From assembly GCF_000010305.1 (NCBI RefSeq), contig NC_012489.1:3789646-3853645 (forward strand): a DNA stretch of 64,000 bases, given 5' to 3'. Position numbers and translations under genes: made by a program. The notes below the pieces were generated by a model that made no database searches, was not told the origin of the DNA, and saw nothing but the letters and a program-made list of their open reading frames with translations. Numbering within the stretch: the first letter of the stretch is position 1; every line of letters starts with the position of its first letter. Source of the stretch: Gemmatimonas aurantiaca T-27. GTDB taxonomy: Bacteria; Gemmatimonadota; Gemmatimonadetes; Gemmatimonadales; Gemmatimonadaceae. Below, in pieces: positions 17,891 to 26,074 of this stretch.

Positions 17891-19363
17891 ATGCCAACGC
17901 TCCGGAGCCGCCTGCCCATGGCGGCATCACTCTCGCGCTCCCTGCTGGTCGCCGTCACCGCTGCGGCAATCCTCCCCCTCAAACCGCTCTACGCTCAGCC
18001 GGGCAATGACCCGCGCGCCGAGGCCGTCGTGGCACGCTCCCTGGCTCGCATGGGCGGCGACAGTCTGTTGAATGCGGTCACGTCCGTTCGCATGGATGTC
18101 ATGACCCAGTGGCAACGGATCGGCTTCTCCGATCTGCCCTATGCCGACGCCCCGTCGTACGAACGCCATACGGAACTGCGCAACTACACGACGAAGAGCT
18201 GGCGCAATACGCGCTACTTCCTGCCCAGTCCTTCCATCGCGGTCGATGTGGTGCGCGATACGGTCGGCGCACGCTGGCTCTCCCAGCCCAACGGGCCGAG
18301 GTCGATCACACCGCTCAACATCGCCTACGTCGATGAACGTCGGGAACTGTTCGCGTTTGCCCCCGAGCGCACCCTGCAGCAGGCACGGGCGTCCGGCACC
18401 CTGCGACTGTTGACCGACACCACACTGGGTGGTGTGCCACATGCCCGTGTGCGTGGTACGGTCGATGGATTTCCGGCCACCTGGTTCCTGCATCGGAGCA
18501 CGCATCTGCTCTCCATGATCCGCTTTTCGGCCGACGAGACCAATGATTTTGGGCTCGCACCGTGGGCCCGACAGGACGTCGAGATCTGGTACTCCGGATG
18601 GACGCGATACAATCCCGGTGTGCTCATCGCACGGCAGCGGGATGTCCGTCGTGTGGGTCGTCCGTACAAGCGCATGACGGCCATGGTGGTCGCGGTGAAT
18701 GCACCGGCACCGGCCGATTCGTTTGCCATCCCCGACAGCGCTGTGACGCGGTATCTCGCCACTGAGCGCCGTCCGATGTGGCAGGTGTCGCTCGACTCCG
18801 TACAGATCGTGGAGAATGCGTTCGCCAATTTCCCGCCCTTCATCGGCAGCATTGGGGCGGTACGCATTGGGGGGCAGTGGGTGCTGCTGGAAACGGCGCA
18901 GACCGAAGGGGCCGTCGACATCGTGCACAACTGGCTCGCCAAACAAACCGGAGCGGGAGCATCGGTGGCGATCGTCGCCCGCCCGGTGAGTGGGAATGGC
19001 GGTGTGCGTTGGTTTGCCGCGAAACAGCGTCCGCTCTATGTGGCCCCGGGCGCCGCGACGTCGGTGCGCCGCATGACCGGAGCGGCCAACGCAGCCCGTG
19101 CCACCGTGGTCTCGAAGACCCAATGGGTGCGCATCGGCAGCGATTCGGTGTTGATCACACCATTCGAGGTGCCGGACTTTGGTGTGGCACTCGCCGTGTA
19201 TTCACCCACCCTGCGCTGGCTGTACACACCGTTTGTGGGCGTGCCTACCTATCAGGTCGAACATGATGTGATCATGGCCGACCTCAAGCGTCGACAGTTG
19301 CCCGTGGAATGGATGGGCACCACGCGCGCCTTGCGCACGGCGGCCCCGCGTCCGACCAACTGA
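17891..19363 (+). CDS. Secreted protein with a probable degenerate metallo-beta-lactamase fold
   Basis: The 490-residue protein has a signal peptide ending near LYAQP. Residues about 40-280 form a beta-rich domain of unknown type. Residues about 310-480 follow the order of an MBL-fold hydrolase: IGAVRIGGQWVLLETAQ (the usual strand ending in an acidic turn), then a region where active enzymes carry HxHxDH. Here that region reads VARPVSGNGGVRWFAAKQRP, followed by LYVAPGA. The metal-binding histidines are missing while the flanking GG and YVAPGA-type segments remain. This reading is by eye. The protein is probably non-catalytic, or not an MBL at all. It is convergent with the siderophore operon, 36 bp apart. 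Confidence 0.7.
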   Translation: MPTLRSRLPMAASLSRSLLVAVTAAAILPLKPLYAQPGNDPRAEAVVARSLARMGGDSLLNAVTSVRMDVMTQWQRIGFSDLPYADAPSYERHTELRNYTTKSWRNTRYFLPSPSIAVDVVRDTVGARWLSQPNGPRSITPLNIAYVDERRELFAFAPERTLQQARASGTLRLLTDTTLGGVPHARVRGTVDGFPATWFLHRSTHLLSMIRFSADETNDFGLAPWARQDVEIWYSGWTRYNPGVLIARQRDVRRVGRPYKRMTAMVVAVNAPAPADSFAIPDSAVTRYLATERRPMWQVSLDSVQIVENAFANFPPFIGSIGAVRIGGQWVLLETAQTEGAVDIVHNWLAKQTGAGASVAIVARPVSGNGGVRWFAAKQRPLYVAPGAATSVRRMTGAANAARATVVSKTQWVRIGSDSVLITPFEVPDFGVALAVYSPTLRWLYTPFVGVPTYQVEHDVIMADLKRRQLPVEWMGTTRALRTAAPRPTN

Positions 19364-19399
19364 CACGGCACACGCCTACGCATTCAAGCGCGACACCGA

Positions 19400-20413
19400 C
19401 TACCCGAGGGCGCGCGCCAGCTCCCGCAGCAGCCGGCGCGTGTCTTCGAGACTGACACAGGCATCCGTGATGCTCTGACCAGGACGCATCGGCACACCAG
19501 GCACGAAGAGCTGACGCCCCTCCTCGAGATGACTCTCGAGCATGATGCCCAGCACATGGGTCATGTCCTCATTGCGTCCTTGTACCCGTCGGATGATGTC
19601 CTCGAGCACCACCGTCTGCGCACCGGACGGCCCGGCGTTGCCGTGCCCACAGTCGATCATGACACGCGGCACGAGCCGCTCCCGGGCCACCGCTGCGCTT
19701 GCGACATGCACCGAATGCCGATCCGCATTCGGTCGCGTTCCACCTCGCAGGATCAGGTGCGTGTCCGGGTTGCCGGGTGTCTGACGCACCGCGGCACGCC
19801 CATCATCGTCGATCGTCAACACCCGATGGGTGGCACCGGCCGAGATCATCCCGTTGATCGCGGCCGTGACATCGCCGCTGGTGCTGTTCTTGAACCCCAC
19901 CGGGCACGCCAGCCCAGACGCCATCTGGCGGTGCAGCGGGCTCTCCACCGTGCGAGCGCCGATGGCACTCCACGCCACCAGATCTTGCAGGTAGTCGGCC
20001 ACGACCGGGTCCACAAATTCGGTGGCCACTGGCAACCCCATGGCGTTGATCTCTTCGAACAACGCTCGGGCAATGCGCAGTCCGTCGTTCACCCGACCAC
20101 TGCCATCGAGCCCCGGATCATGCAACAGACCGGTCCATCCGAGTCGCGTACGCGGCTTTTCCACGTACACACGCATCACCAGTAGCAGGGAGGACGAGAC
20201 CTCCTGCTGCAGCGCGTGCAACTGCGCGGCGTACTCACGCGCCGCGTCCACATCGTGCACCGAGCAAGGCCCCACCACCACCAACCAGCGGCGATCGGCT
20301 CCGTGCAGAATCTCGCGAATATCCGCACGGGCGCGCTCCACCGTGCCCTGGGTTGCATCCGACAGCGGCACCGCATCCCGCAGTGCGTGGGGAGTCGGTA
20401 GTGCATCAACCAT
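19400..20413 (-). CDS. aroG: 3-deoxy-7-phosphoheptulonate (DAHP) synthase, type I
   Basis: The 337-residue enzyme condenses phosphoenolpyruvate and erythrose-4-phosphate, the first step of the shikimate pathway leading to chorismate. Similarity to E. coli AroG is strong throughout: GPCSVHD, RVYVEKPRTRLGW, NDGLRIAR, PVGFKNSTSGD, LRGGTRPN, ESHLEEG and GQSITDAC. The chosen ATG overlaps the entA stop by 8 bases and has GGCGGAG eight bases upstream; an ATG 24 bases further up lacks a site. As the last gene of the siderophore operon, it probably raises chorismate supply for 2,3-dihydroxybenzoate under iron limitation. Feedback sensitivity cannot be judged by eye. Confidence 0.95.
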   Translation of the reverse strand: MVDALPTPHALRDAVPLSDATQGTVERARADIREILHGADRRWLVVVGPCSVHDVDAAREYAAQLHALQQEVSSSLLLVMRVYVEKPRTRLGWTGLLHDPGLDGSGRVNDGLRIARALFEEINAMGLPVATEFVDPVVADYLQDLVAWSAIGARTVESPLHRQMASGLACPVGFKNSTSGDVTAAINGMISAGATHRVLTIDDDGRAAVRQTPGNPDTHLILRGGTRPNADRHSVHVASAAVARERLVPRVMIDCGHGNAGPSGAQTVVLEDIIRRVQGRNEDMTHVLGIMLESHLEEGRQLFVPGVPMRPGQSITDACVSLEDTRRLLRELARALG

Positions 20414-21170
20414 GCAATGATGCTCCGCCATCGACAAAAAGCTCGTTCATCGTGATATGTCCGGCACGATCAGACAGCAGGAACAACACTGCGTCAGCGA
20501 CATCACGCGGCTCGGCGAGTTTCGCGAGTGGGATGCCGATCTTGAATTGGGCGGGTGACCCCGCGATCACACTGTCCATACCATGTTCGGCCAACATCGC
20601 CTCCAACATGGGGGTTCTCGTCGAACCCGGCGACACCACATTGCATCGCACGCCAAAGGGCGCGAGCTCGAGGCCGAGACTGCGGGTGAAAAGGGAAGCG
20701 GCCGCCTTGGACGCTCCATAGGCGGCCATGCCCTGGCGCGGGACACCGCCGGCGTTCGAGGCCACCGTGACTATACTGCCCTGGCGCTCGGTCATCATGT
20801 GCCGCGCCAAGGCGCGCGACAGGTTGAACACGCCGGTGGTGTTGACGGCAAACAGTCGATCCCATTGGGTGTCGTCGGTATCCACCACGGATGCCGTATG
20901 CAACACACCAGCCACGTTCACGCCGAACCTCACCGGTCCCCATTCAGCGATGGTCTGTGCGACCAGCGCTTCCACCGCAGCCGACTGCGACACATCCACC
21001 GCGAAGGCACGATAGCGCGAGTCATCCGCGTCGGTCCGCGTTGGGATCTGCTGATCGAACGCCACCACGCGCGCTCCGGCGTGCAGGAGCGCCGACACCA
21101 CCTCGGACCCGATGCCACCCGCTGCACCACTCACGATCGCGACGCCACCGACCAGACCGGGATGGGTCAT
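20406..21170 (-). CDS. entA: 2,3-dihydro-2,3-dihydroxybenzoate dehydrogenase
   Basis: The 254-residue short-chain dehydrogenase oxidises 2,3-dihydro-2,3-dihydroxybenzoate to 2,3-dihydroxybenzoate with NAD+. The Rossmann glycine motif is SGAAGGIG, the active-site YGASK follows VTVASNAGG (NAG and catalytic serine region), and the C-terminus is LFVDGGASLHG. Length is close to E. coli EntA (248). The start overlaps the synthetase stop by four bases (ATGA). The assignment to EntA rests on the operon partners as well as on the family; as an isolated SDR it would be less specific. Confidence 0.93.
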   Translation of the reverse strand: MTHPGLVGGVAIVSGAAGGIGSEVVSALLHAGARVVAFDQQIPTRTDADDSRYRAFAVDVSQSAAVEALVAQTIAEWGPVRFGVNVAGVLHTASVVDTDDTQWDRLFAVNTTGVFNLSRALARHMMTERQGSIVTVASNAGGVPRQGMAAYGASKAAASLFTRSLGLELAPFGVRCNVVSPGSTRTPMLEAMLAEHGMDSVIAGSPAQFKIGIPLAKLAEPRDVADAVLFLLSDRAGHITMNELFVDGGASLHG

Positions 21171-24100
21171 TGGACCACCACCGTGAGGGGTTGCAGCCCG
21201 GCGTGCATAAGTGCCGCAATGCGGGGCGCATGTTCAGGGCTTGTCATGTGTGCATGCAACGAAGGGATATCATGAGCGTCGATCGTCTGGGCGTACGGCT
21301 CCCACTCCGTCGCCAGATACGAACCGTCTCCGTGATCGAGCGCAGCGCGCAGGTGCAGGAGCGTACCGTCGAAACGGCGCTGCACATGCCCGCGCACCAG
21401 GCGGTTGTTCGACTCCACCACACGCAGAACGCCGGCCAGGGTGTCGTCGGACAGTGTGCCCAGCGGATGGCCGGTGTGTCGGAGCAGACAGATCACGCTT
21501 TCGAGATTCCGATCAGCCTGCGCGAACGACGCCGGATCGATCCCGGCGATGAGCAGCAGCGCATCGAGAGCGGCGCCGTCAGCCGGGGGCGGCGCAAGGC
21601 GCCAGTGGTCGGCGGGATACGCATCGAGCAGTGCCACGACACCCACGGCAGCACCGGCTTCCTGCAATTGCACAGCCATCTCCTGAGCGATGATCCCCCC
21701 CACCGACCACCCGGCGAGGTGGTACGGACCGGCCGGCTGGATCTCGCGCACGCGCTGCACATAGGTCGATGCCATGTCGCGCAGTGTGGATGGCTGCGCA
21801 CCTCCGAGCAGGTCCGCCTGCAGACCATACACCGCACGCGGTTGCATCATGACCCGACCCAGGGCGGCGTAACACCACGAGATGCCACCCGCCGGATGAA
21901 TGCAGAAGAGCGGCGCGTGGTGCGGCGCCACGCCATCCCGCACGCCATCGGCGAGCAACACCACCGTCCCCAAGCCTTCGGCCTGCGCACGCTCGTGGGC
22001 GCGCAATGGCAGCGCCTCATCGAGATAACGGGCAAAACGCGACACCGTGGGATTGGCGAAGAGCGCGCCGATACCAGCCGAAAGCTGTCGCTCTGCACGC
22101 AGCCGCACCATCACGCGGGCGGCCAGCAGCGAGTGCCCACCCAGAAGAAAGAAGTCGTCGTCGGCATGCAGCGTGGTGACATCGAGCTGCAGCAGCTCGG
22201 CAAACAACGCCGCCACCTGGTGTTCCGTCGCGGTGGACAACGAACGTCCAGCCCCCACGATGTGTTCAGGCATCGGCAATGCCTTGCGATCGAGCTTGCC
22301 ACTCGATGTCAGTGGCACTGTGTCCACTGCCATGACATACGACGGCACCATGGCTTCGGGCAGTCGCGTCTGCAGCAACGCACGCAGTCCGTCCGCATCG
22401 GGCGAGTTCGCACCGATGGCCGGCATCACGTACGCCACCAATCGTGTCTCACCATCGGGCATGACGCGTGGTACCACATGGGCCTGCGCGTATCCGCCGA
22501 TGCTCATGATCGCCGATTCGATCTCGCCCGGTTCGATGCGTACGCCGCGGATCTTCACCTGGTGGTCGGATCGGCCGAGATAGGTCAGGGCTCCATCGGC
22601 ACGCCACATGGCCTTGTCGCCCGTCAGGTACATCCGTGCGCCCGACACAAACGGATCTGCAATGAAGCGTTCGGCCGTGAACTCCGGGCGATTGAGATAG
22701 CCGCGCGCGAGCTGCACACCGGCGATGTAGAGATCGCCCGCCACACCCGGCGGCACCGGCCGCAGGCGCGCATCGAGCACATACATCGCGGTGTTCCACA
22801 CAGGGAAACCGATGGGCACCGGATCACTGCGATCGTCTCGACTGGCGGGCCAGTAGGTGACATCCACCGCCGCTTCCGTGGGACCGTACAGATTGTGCAG
22901 TTCGGCCGCATACAACCCATGGAAACGATCCCGTTGCTCCGCCGTGAGGGCCTCCCCACTGCAGAACACCTGACGCAGCGACGATACCGGTCGCGGCGCA
23001 CCTTCCTGTTCAGCCAGAAAGGCCGACAGCATCGACGGCACGAAGTGCGTGACAGTGATGCCTTCGTCATCGATCACACGCGCCAGCCACGCCGGGTCAC
23101 GGTGCGACGCCGGAGGCGCCATGACCAAGGTTGCGCCTGCCATAAAGGGCAGGAACAGCTCCCAGACCGACACATCGAAGGTCACCGGTGTCTTCTGCAG
23201 AATGCGATCCGTCGCACCGATGCCGTAGTGCGTACGCATCCATTCGAGGCGATTCACGATGGCCGCGTGTTCCACCACCACACCTTTCGGAACGCCGGTG
23301 GATCCCGACGTGAAGATCACGTAGGCGGCGTCGGAGCACCCCGGCCGCTCCGGTCGTGCATCGGCACGCGCCTGTGCAGAGGGCACGGCTATCACACCGT
23401 CCTGCACCTGCAACTGTGGCAGCGCATCAGGAAGTGTCGACGCGAAGGCCGCACTGGCCACCAGCAACCGCGGCTTGGCCTCGCGCATCATCACATCCAC
23501 GCGTTCGATCGGCTGGTCCGATTCGATCGGCATGTAGGCAGCGCCGACCCGCAGTACCGCCAACATCACCACCGACAAGTCGAGTGAGCGCGGAATCGCC
23601 AATGCCACGACATCGCCCCGCTGCACACCGGCGGACGCCAGGGACACGGCAGCCGCAGTGACCAGCGTGTCGAGCTGCGCATAGGTGACGGTGCGACCAT
23701 CGGCCCGCAATGCTGGCGCATCCGGCGCGCGCCGCATGGCATCGTCGATGAGGTCGATCAGCGTGACGGACGGCACGACATGCGCCGTATCGTTCACCGT
23801 GTGCACCCACTGCTGATGCTCGGTGTCGGTCAGTGTGGGGACCGAAGCGAGTGTGTGGGCCTGCACGGCGCGCTGCAGGAACGTGGAGAGCCGCGTCAGA
23901 TGCGCGTCCACCTCGGCCACCGAATACCGATCCGGGTTGGCCTCGAATTCGAGGCGTGCGACCGTACCCGGCACATCACGACTCGGCGCTCCACCACGCA
24001 CGGCGATGGCCAGATCATCGACCGGTCCGGTGCCGAGCACCAGGTGGTTGCTCTGCACACCACGCAGCGTCACCGCTTCTTCAAATGGCAACACATTGAC

Positions 24101-25165
24101 GATCGGACCGTGCACGTGTCGATCACCACCAATCAGGTGCAAGTCGCGGCGCAACTGTTCACTGCGATACCGGCCATGTTTGCGGGCCATGCGCAGTCGA
24201 TCCGATACGTCGGCCACCAGTGCGCGCATCTCCTGGGATTCATCGATCACCAGGCGCATGGGCAGCACGTTCATCGTCATCGTTGGCACGCGCGCGGCGG
24301 GCGTGCCGAGGCGACCCATATAGGGAACGCCGATGACGATTTCTTCACTGCCGGTGTGACGCGTGAGATACGCGGCGACCAACGTCACCAGCACATCGGG
24401 CCATGGCACTTCCGCTTCCTCGGCCACGGCCTGCACGGCCTCGATGACCGTGGCCGGCAGCGCGGCAGAGGCCATGTGTGCGGCCCGAGCGGCTGGGGCG
24501 CGCGACGCGGACAGCGACGTGATCTCCGGCAGTCGCACGAACTGCTCGTGCCAATACCGGCGATCGCGTTCCCGCAGAGCGCCGGCACGGTATCGGGCAT
24601 CGTCGGCCTGGACATCGACAATCCGCCCCATGGTCATGCCGGTGGGTTCGTCGTCGCCTCTGTCATACCACTCGCTGATGCGCCGCATCAACAGCAGTGT
24701 GCCGTACCCGTCGATCAGGATGTGGTGCACCCCTTGGTACCACAGCCAATGCGCGGGCCCGAGCACATACAGACGCTGCACCACCAGCGCGTCCCGATCG
24801 AGCGCGCGGGCGCGGTCCATGTCCGCGCGGATGGCCATCATCGCCACCGCGTGTGGGTCGGCCTGCGACGCAAGGTCCACCACGTCCAGCACCGGGACCT
24901 GCGCGTGCATCACCTGACGCGGACCATCGAGCGTATCGATGATCTGCACCTGCAACCCAGGCGCTTCCGCCAATGCGCGCTCGATGGCACGGGCAAAGCG
25001 CGGCACGTCGAGCGCGCCGCGCAGCTCAACGGCATGTGCGGTGTTGTAGCCTGGATGCGTAGGATCGGCCTGCGAAGCGTACCAGATGCCTTCCTGGGCT
25101 TCGGTCAGCGTCACCGCTCCAGCCACATCGCCGGCCATGTCGCCGTCGGCGATATCAGCCGTCAT
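21167..25165 (-). CDS. entF: EntF-like non-ribosomal peptide synthetase, C-A(Ser)-T-TE
   Basis: A single-module synthetase of about 1332 residues (E. coli EntF has 1293). Domain order: condensation (VHHILIDGYG with HHxxxDG intact), adenylation (IFTSGSTGVPKG, YGPTEAAVDV, GDKAMW), peptidyl carrier (LGGHSLL) and thioesterase (GWSVGG, nucleophile about Ser1154, and a C-terminal His near IPSLHAHMTS). Pocket residues read from FDVSVWE, THFVPSML, VFCSGEAL and LYGPTEAAVDV give D-V-W-H-F-S-L-V-D plus Lys, the serine code of EntF. It should join dihydroxybenzoyl groups to serine and release or cyclise the product. The ATG used overlaps the carrier-protein gene by 11 bases; a GTG 12 bases earlier is possible. 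Confidence 0.95.
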   Translation of the reverse strand: MTADIADGDMAGDVAGAVTLTEAQEGIWYASQADPTHPGYNTAHAVELRGALDVPRFARAIERALAEAPGLQVQIIDTLDGPRQVMHAQVPVLDVVDLASQADPHAVAMMAIRADMDRARALDRDALVVQRLYVLGPAHWLWYQGVHHILIDGYGTLLLMRRISEWYDRGDDEPTGMTMGRIVDVQADDARYRAGALRERDRRYWHEQFVRLPEITSLSASRAPAARAAHMASAALPATVIEAVQAVAEEAEVPWPDVLVTLVAAYLTRHTGSEEIVIGVPYMGRLGTPAARVPTMTMNVLPMRLVIDESQEMRALVADVSDRLRMARKHGRYRSEQLRRDLHLIGGDRHVHGPIVNVLPFEEAVTLRGVQSNHLVLGTGPVDDLAIAVRGGAPSRDVPGTVARLEFEANPDRYSVAEVDAHLTRLSTFLQRAVQAHTLASVPTLTDTEHQQWVHTVNDTAHVVPSVTLIDLIDDAMRRAPDAPALRADGRTVTYAQLDTLVTAAAVSLASAGVQRGDVVALAIPRSLDLSVVMLAVLRVGAAYMPIESDQPIERVDVMMREAKPRLLVASAAFASTLPDALPQLQVQDGVIAVPSAQARADARPERPGCSDAAYVIFTSGSTGVPKGVVVEHAAIVNRLEWMRTHYGIGATDRILQKTPVTFDVSVWELFLPFMAGATLVMAPPASHRDPAWLARVIDDEGITVTHFVPSMLSAFLAEQEGAPRPVSSLRQVFCSGEALTAEQRDRFHGLYAAELHNLYGPTEAAVDVTYWPASRDDRSDPVPIGFPVWNTAMYVLDARLRPVPPGVAGDLYIAGVQLARGYLNRPEFTAERFIADPFVSGARMYLTGDKAMWRADGALTYLGRSDHQVKIRGVRIEPGEIESAIMSIGGYAQAHVVPRVMPDGETRLVAYVMPAIGANSPDADGLRALLQTRLPEAMVPSYVMAVDTVPLTSSGKLDRKALPMPEHIVGAGRSLSTATEHQVAALFAELLQLDVTTLHADDDFFLLGGHSLLAARVMVRLRAERQLSAGIGALFANPTVSRFARYLDEALPLRAHERAQAEGLGTVVLLADGVRDGVAPHHAPLFCIHPAGGISWCYAALGRVMMQPRAVYGLQADLLGGAQPSTLRDMASTYVQRVREIQPAGPYHLAGWSVGGIIAQEMAVQLQEAGAAVGVVALLDAYPADHWRLAPPPADGAALDALLLIAGIDPASFAQADRNLESVICLLRHTGHPLGTLSDDTLAGVLRVVESNNRLVRGHVQRRFDGTLLHLRAALDHGDGSYLATEWEPYAQTIDAHDIPSLHAHMTSPEHAPRIAALMHAGLQPLTVVVQ

Positions 25166-25403
25166 GCTCCGCACCACCCGCAGACGCGAGCAGTCCCCAC
25201 CAGTACGAAAGCTGCGGCCGCTCCGCGAGCTGCGCGAAGTCGACCTGAAGACCCGCGCGTTGCCACTGTAGCGTCAGCGCCATCAGGCGAATGGAGTCGA
25301 GCCCCCAGTCGACGAGATTGTCCTCGTCGCCGATCTGCGAGACTTCTTCTCGGAGGATGTCCGCCACGGCCTGGCGCATCCCATTGAACGTGATGGCCGT
25401 CAT
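25155..25403 (-). CDS. Stand-alone aryl carrier protein
   Basis: The 82-residue acyl-carrier protein has the phosphopantetheine serine at Ser37 in LVDWGLDSIRLMAL. It corresponds to the C-terminal domain of EntB/DhbB, which carries 2,3-dihydroxybenzoate as a thioester after activation by EntE. Here it is a separate gene whose ATG overlaps the isochorismatase stop by four bases, so domain stoichiometry is kept by translational coupling. The usual fused gene thus appears split (or never fused) in this lineage. Confidence 0.9.
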   Translation of the reverse strand: MTAITFNGMRQAVADILREEVSQIGDEDNLVDWGLDSIRLMALTLQWQRAGLQVDFAQLAERPQLSYWWGLLASAGGAEHDG

Positions 25404-26074
25404 GACGTGGTCACCTCCGTTCCCGAGAGCGCTGCAACAATCTGCGTGGTGTCCTGCACCACCGCGCAGCGTGACGCCGCGTAGGTGATGGCCTGATCGT
25501 GGTGCGCACGGGAAAAATCGCCAATGGCATCGGAAACCAGGAACGGCTCGATATCCCGCATGAAGGCGTCGGCTGCCGACAGCAGGCATCCGATGTGCCC
25601 ATACACGCCACAAACGATCAACTGTGACCGACCACGCGCGCGCAGCATTTCTTCGAGTGGCGTGCGCTGAAAGGCACTGTACCGCCACTTGGTGAGCACA
25701 TGATGCCCGGCGCCGGGCCGCAACGCCGGGATGATGGCCGCCTGCTCGGCCGTCGCCATGCCCGTTCCCCAGAACTTTGCCTGCAGGCCGCGGTCGCGCT
25801 GATCCTGAGCCGCATGTTGCGCCGTGTAGAACACGGGCACTCCCTGCGCATCACAGGCATCACGCAACCGCGCGATATTGGCGACCACCGCCTCGACAGG
25901 CGCCTCACCCGACGCAAAGGCATCCACGAAGTACTGCTGCATATCGTGGATGAGCAACGCGACGCGATCCGTCTGGACACGCCACGGCGCCACCACCGGC
26001 GGCAACTCGTCGGCGGTAGGCATCACATACGAGCCGATGCGAGGCAGCTTGGCACTGCTTGGAGCATTACTCAT
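25400..26074 (-). CDS. entB: Isochorismatase (EntB N-terminal domain only)
   Basis: The 224-residue enzyme hydrolyses the vinyl ether of isochorismate, giving 2,3-dihydro-2,3-dihydroxybenzoate and pyruvate. The signature ALLIHDMQQYFVDAF (catalytic Asp), LTKWRYSAFQRTPLEE (Lys) and VCGVYGHIGCLLSAADAF (Cys region) are all present. E. coli EntB (285 residues) has an extra aryl carrier domain, encoded here by the next, overlapping gene. The start overlaps the entE stop by four bases. Confidence 0.95.
   Translation of the reverse strand: MSNAPSSAKLPRIGSYVMPTADELPPVVAPWRVQTDRVALLIHDMQQYFVDAFASGEAPVEAVVANIARLRDACDAQGVPVFYTAQHAAQDQRDRGLQAKFWGTGMATAEQAAIIPALRPGAGHHVLTKWRYSAFQRTPLEEMLRARGRSQLIVCGVYGHIGCLLSAADAFMRDIEPFLVSDAIGDFSRAHHDQAITYAASRCAVVQDTTQIVAALSGTEVTTS

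Noticed and set aside
20891-23587. A plus-strand open frame of 898 codons opposite the synthetase gene
   Set aside because: It is antisense to entF, has extreme His/Arg/Gln composition and no recognisable domain; it arises from the GC-rich codon bias of the real gene.
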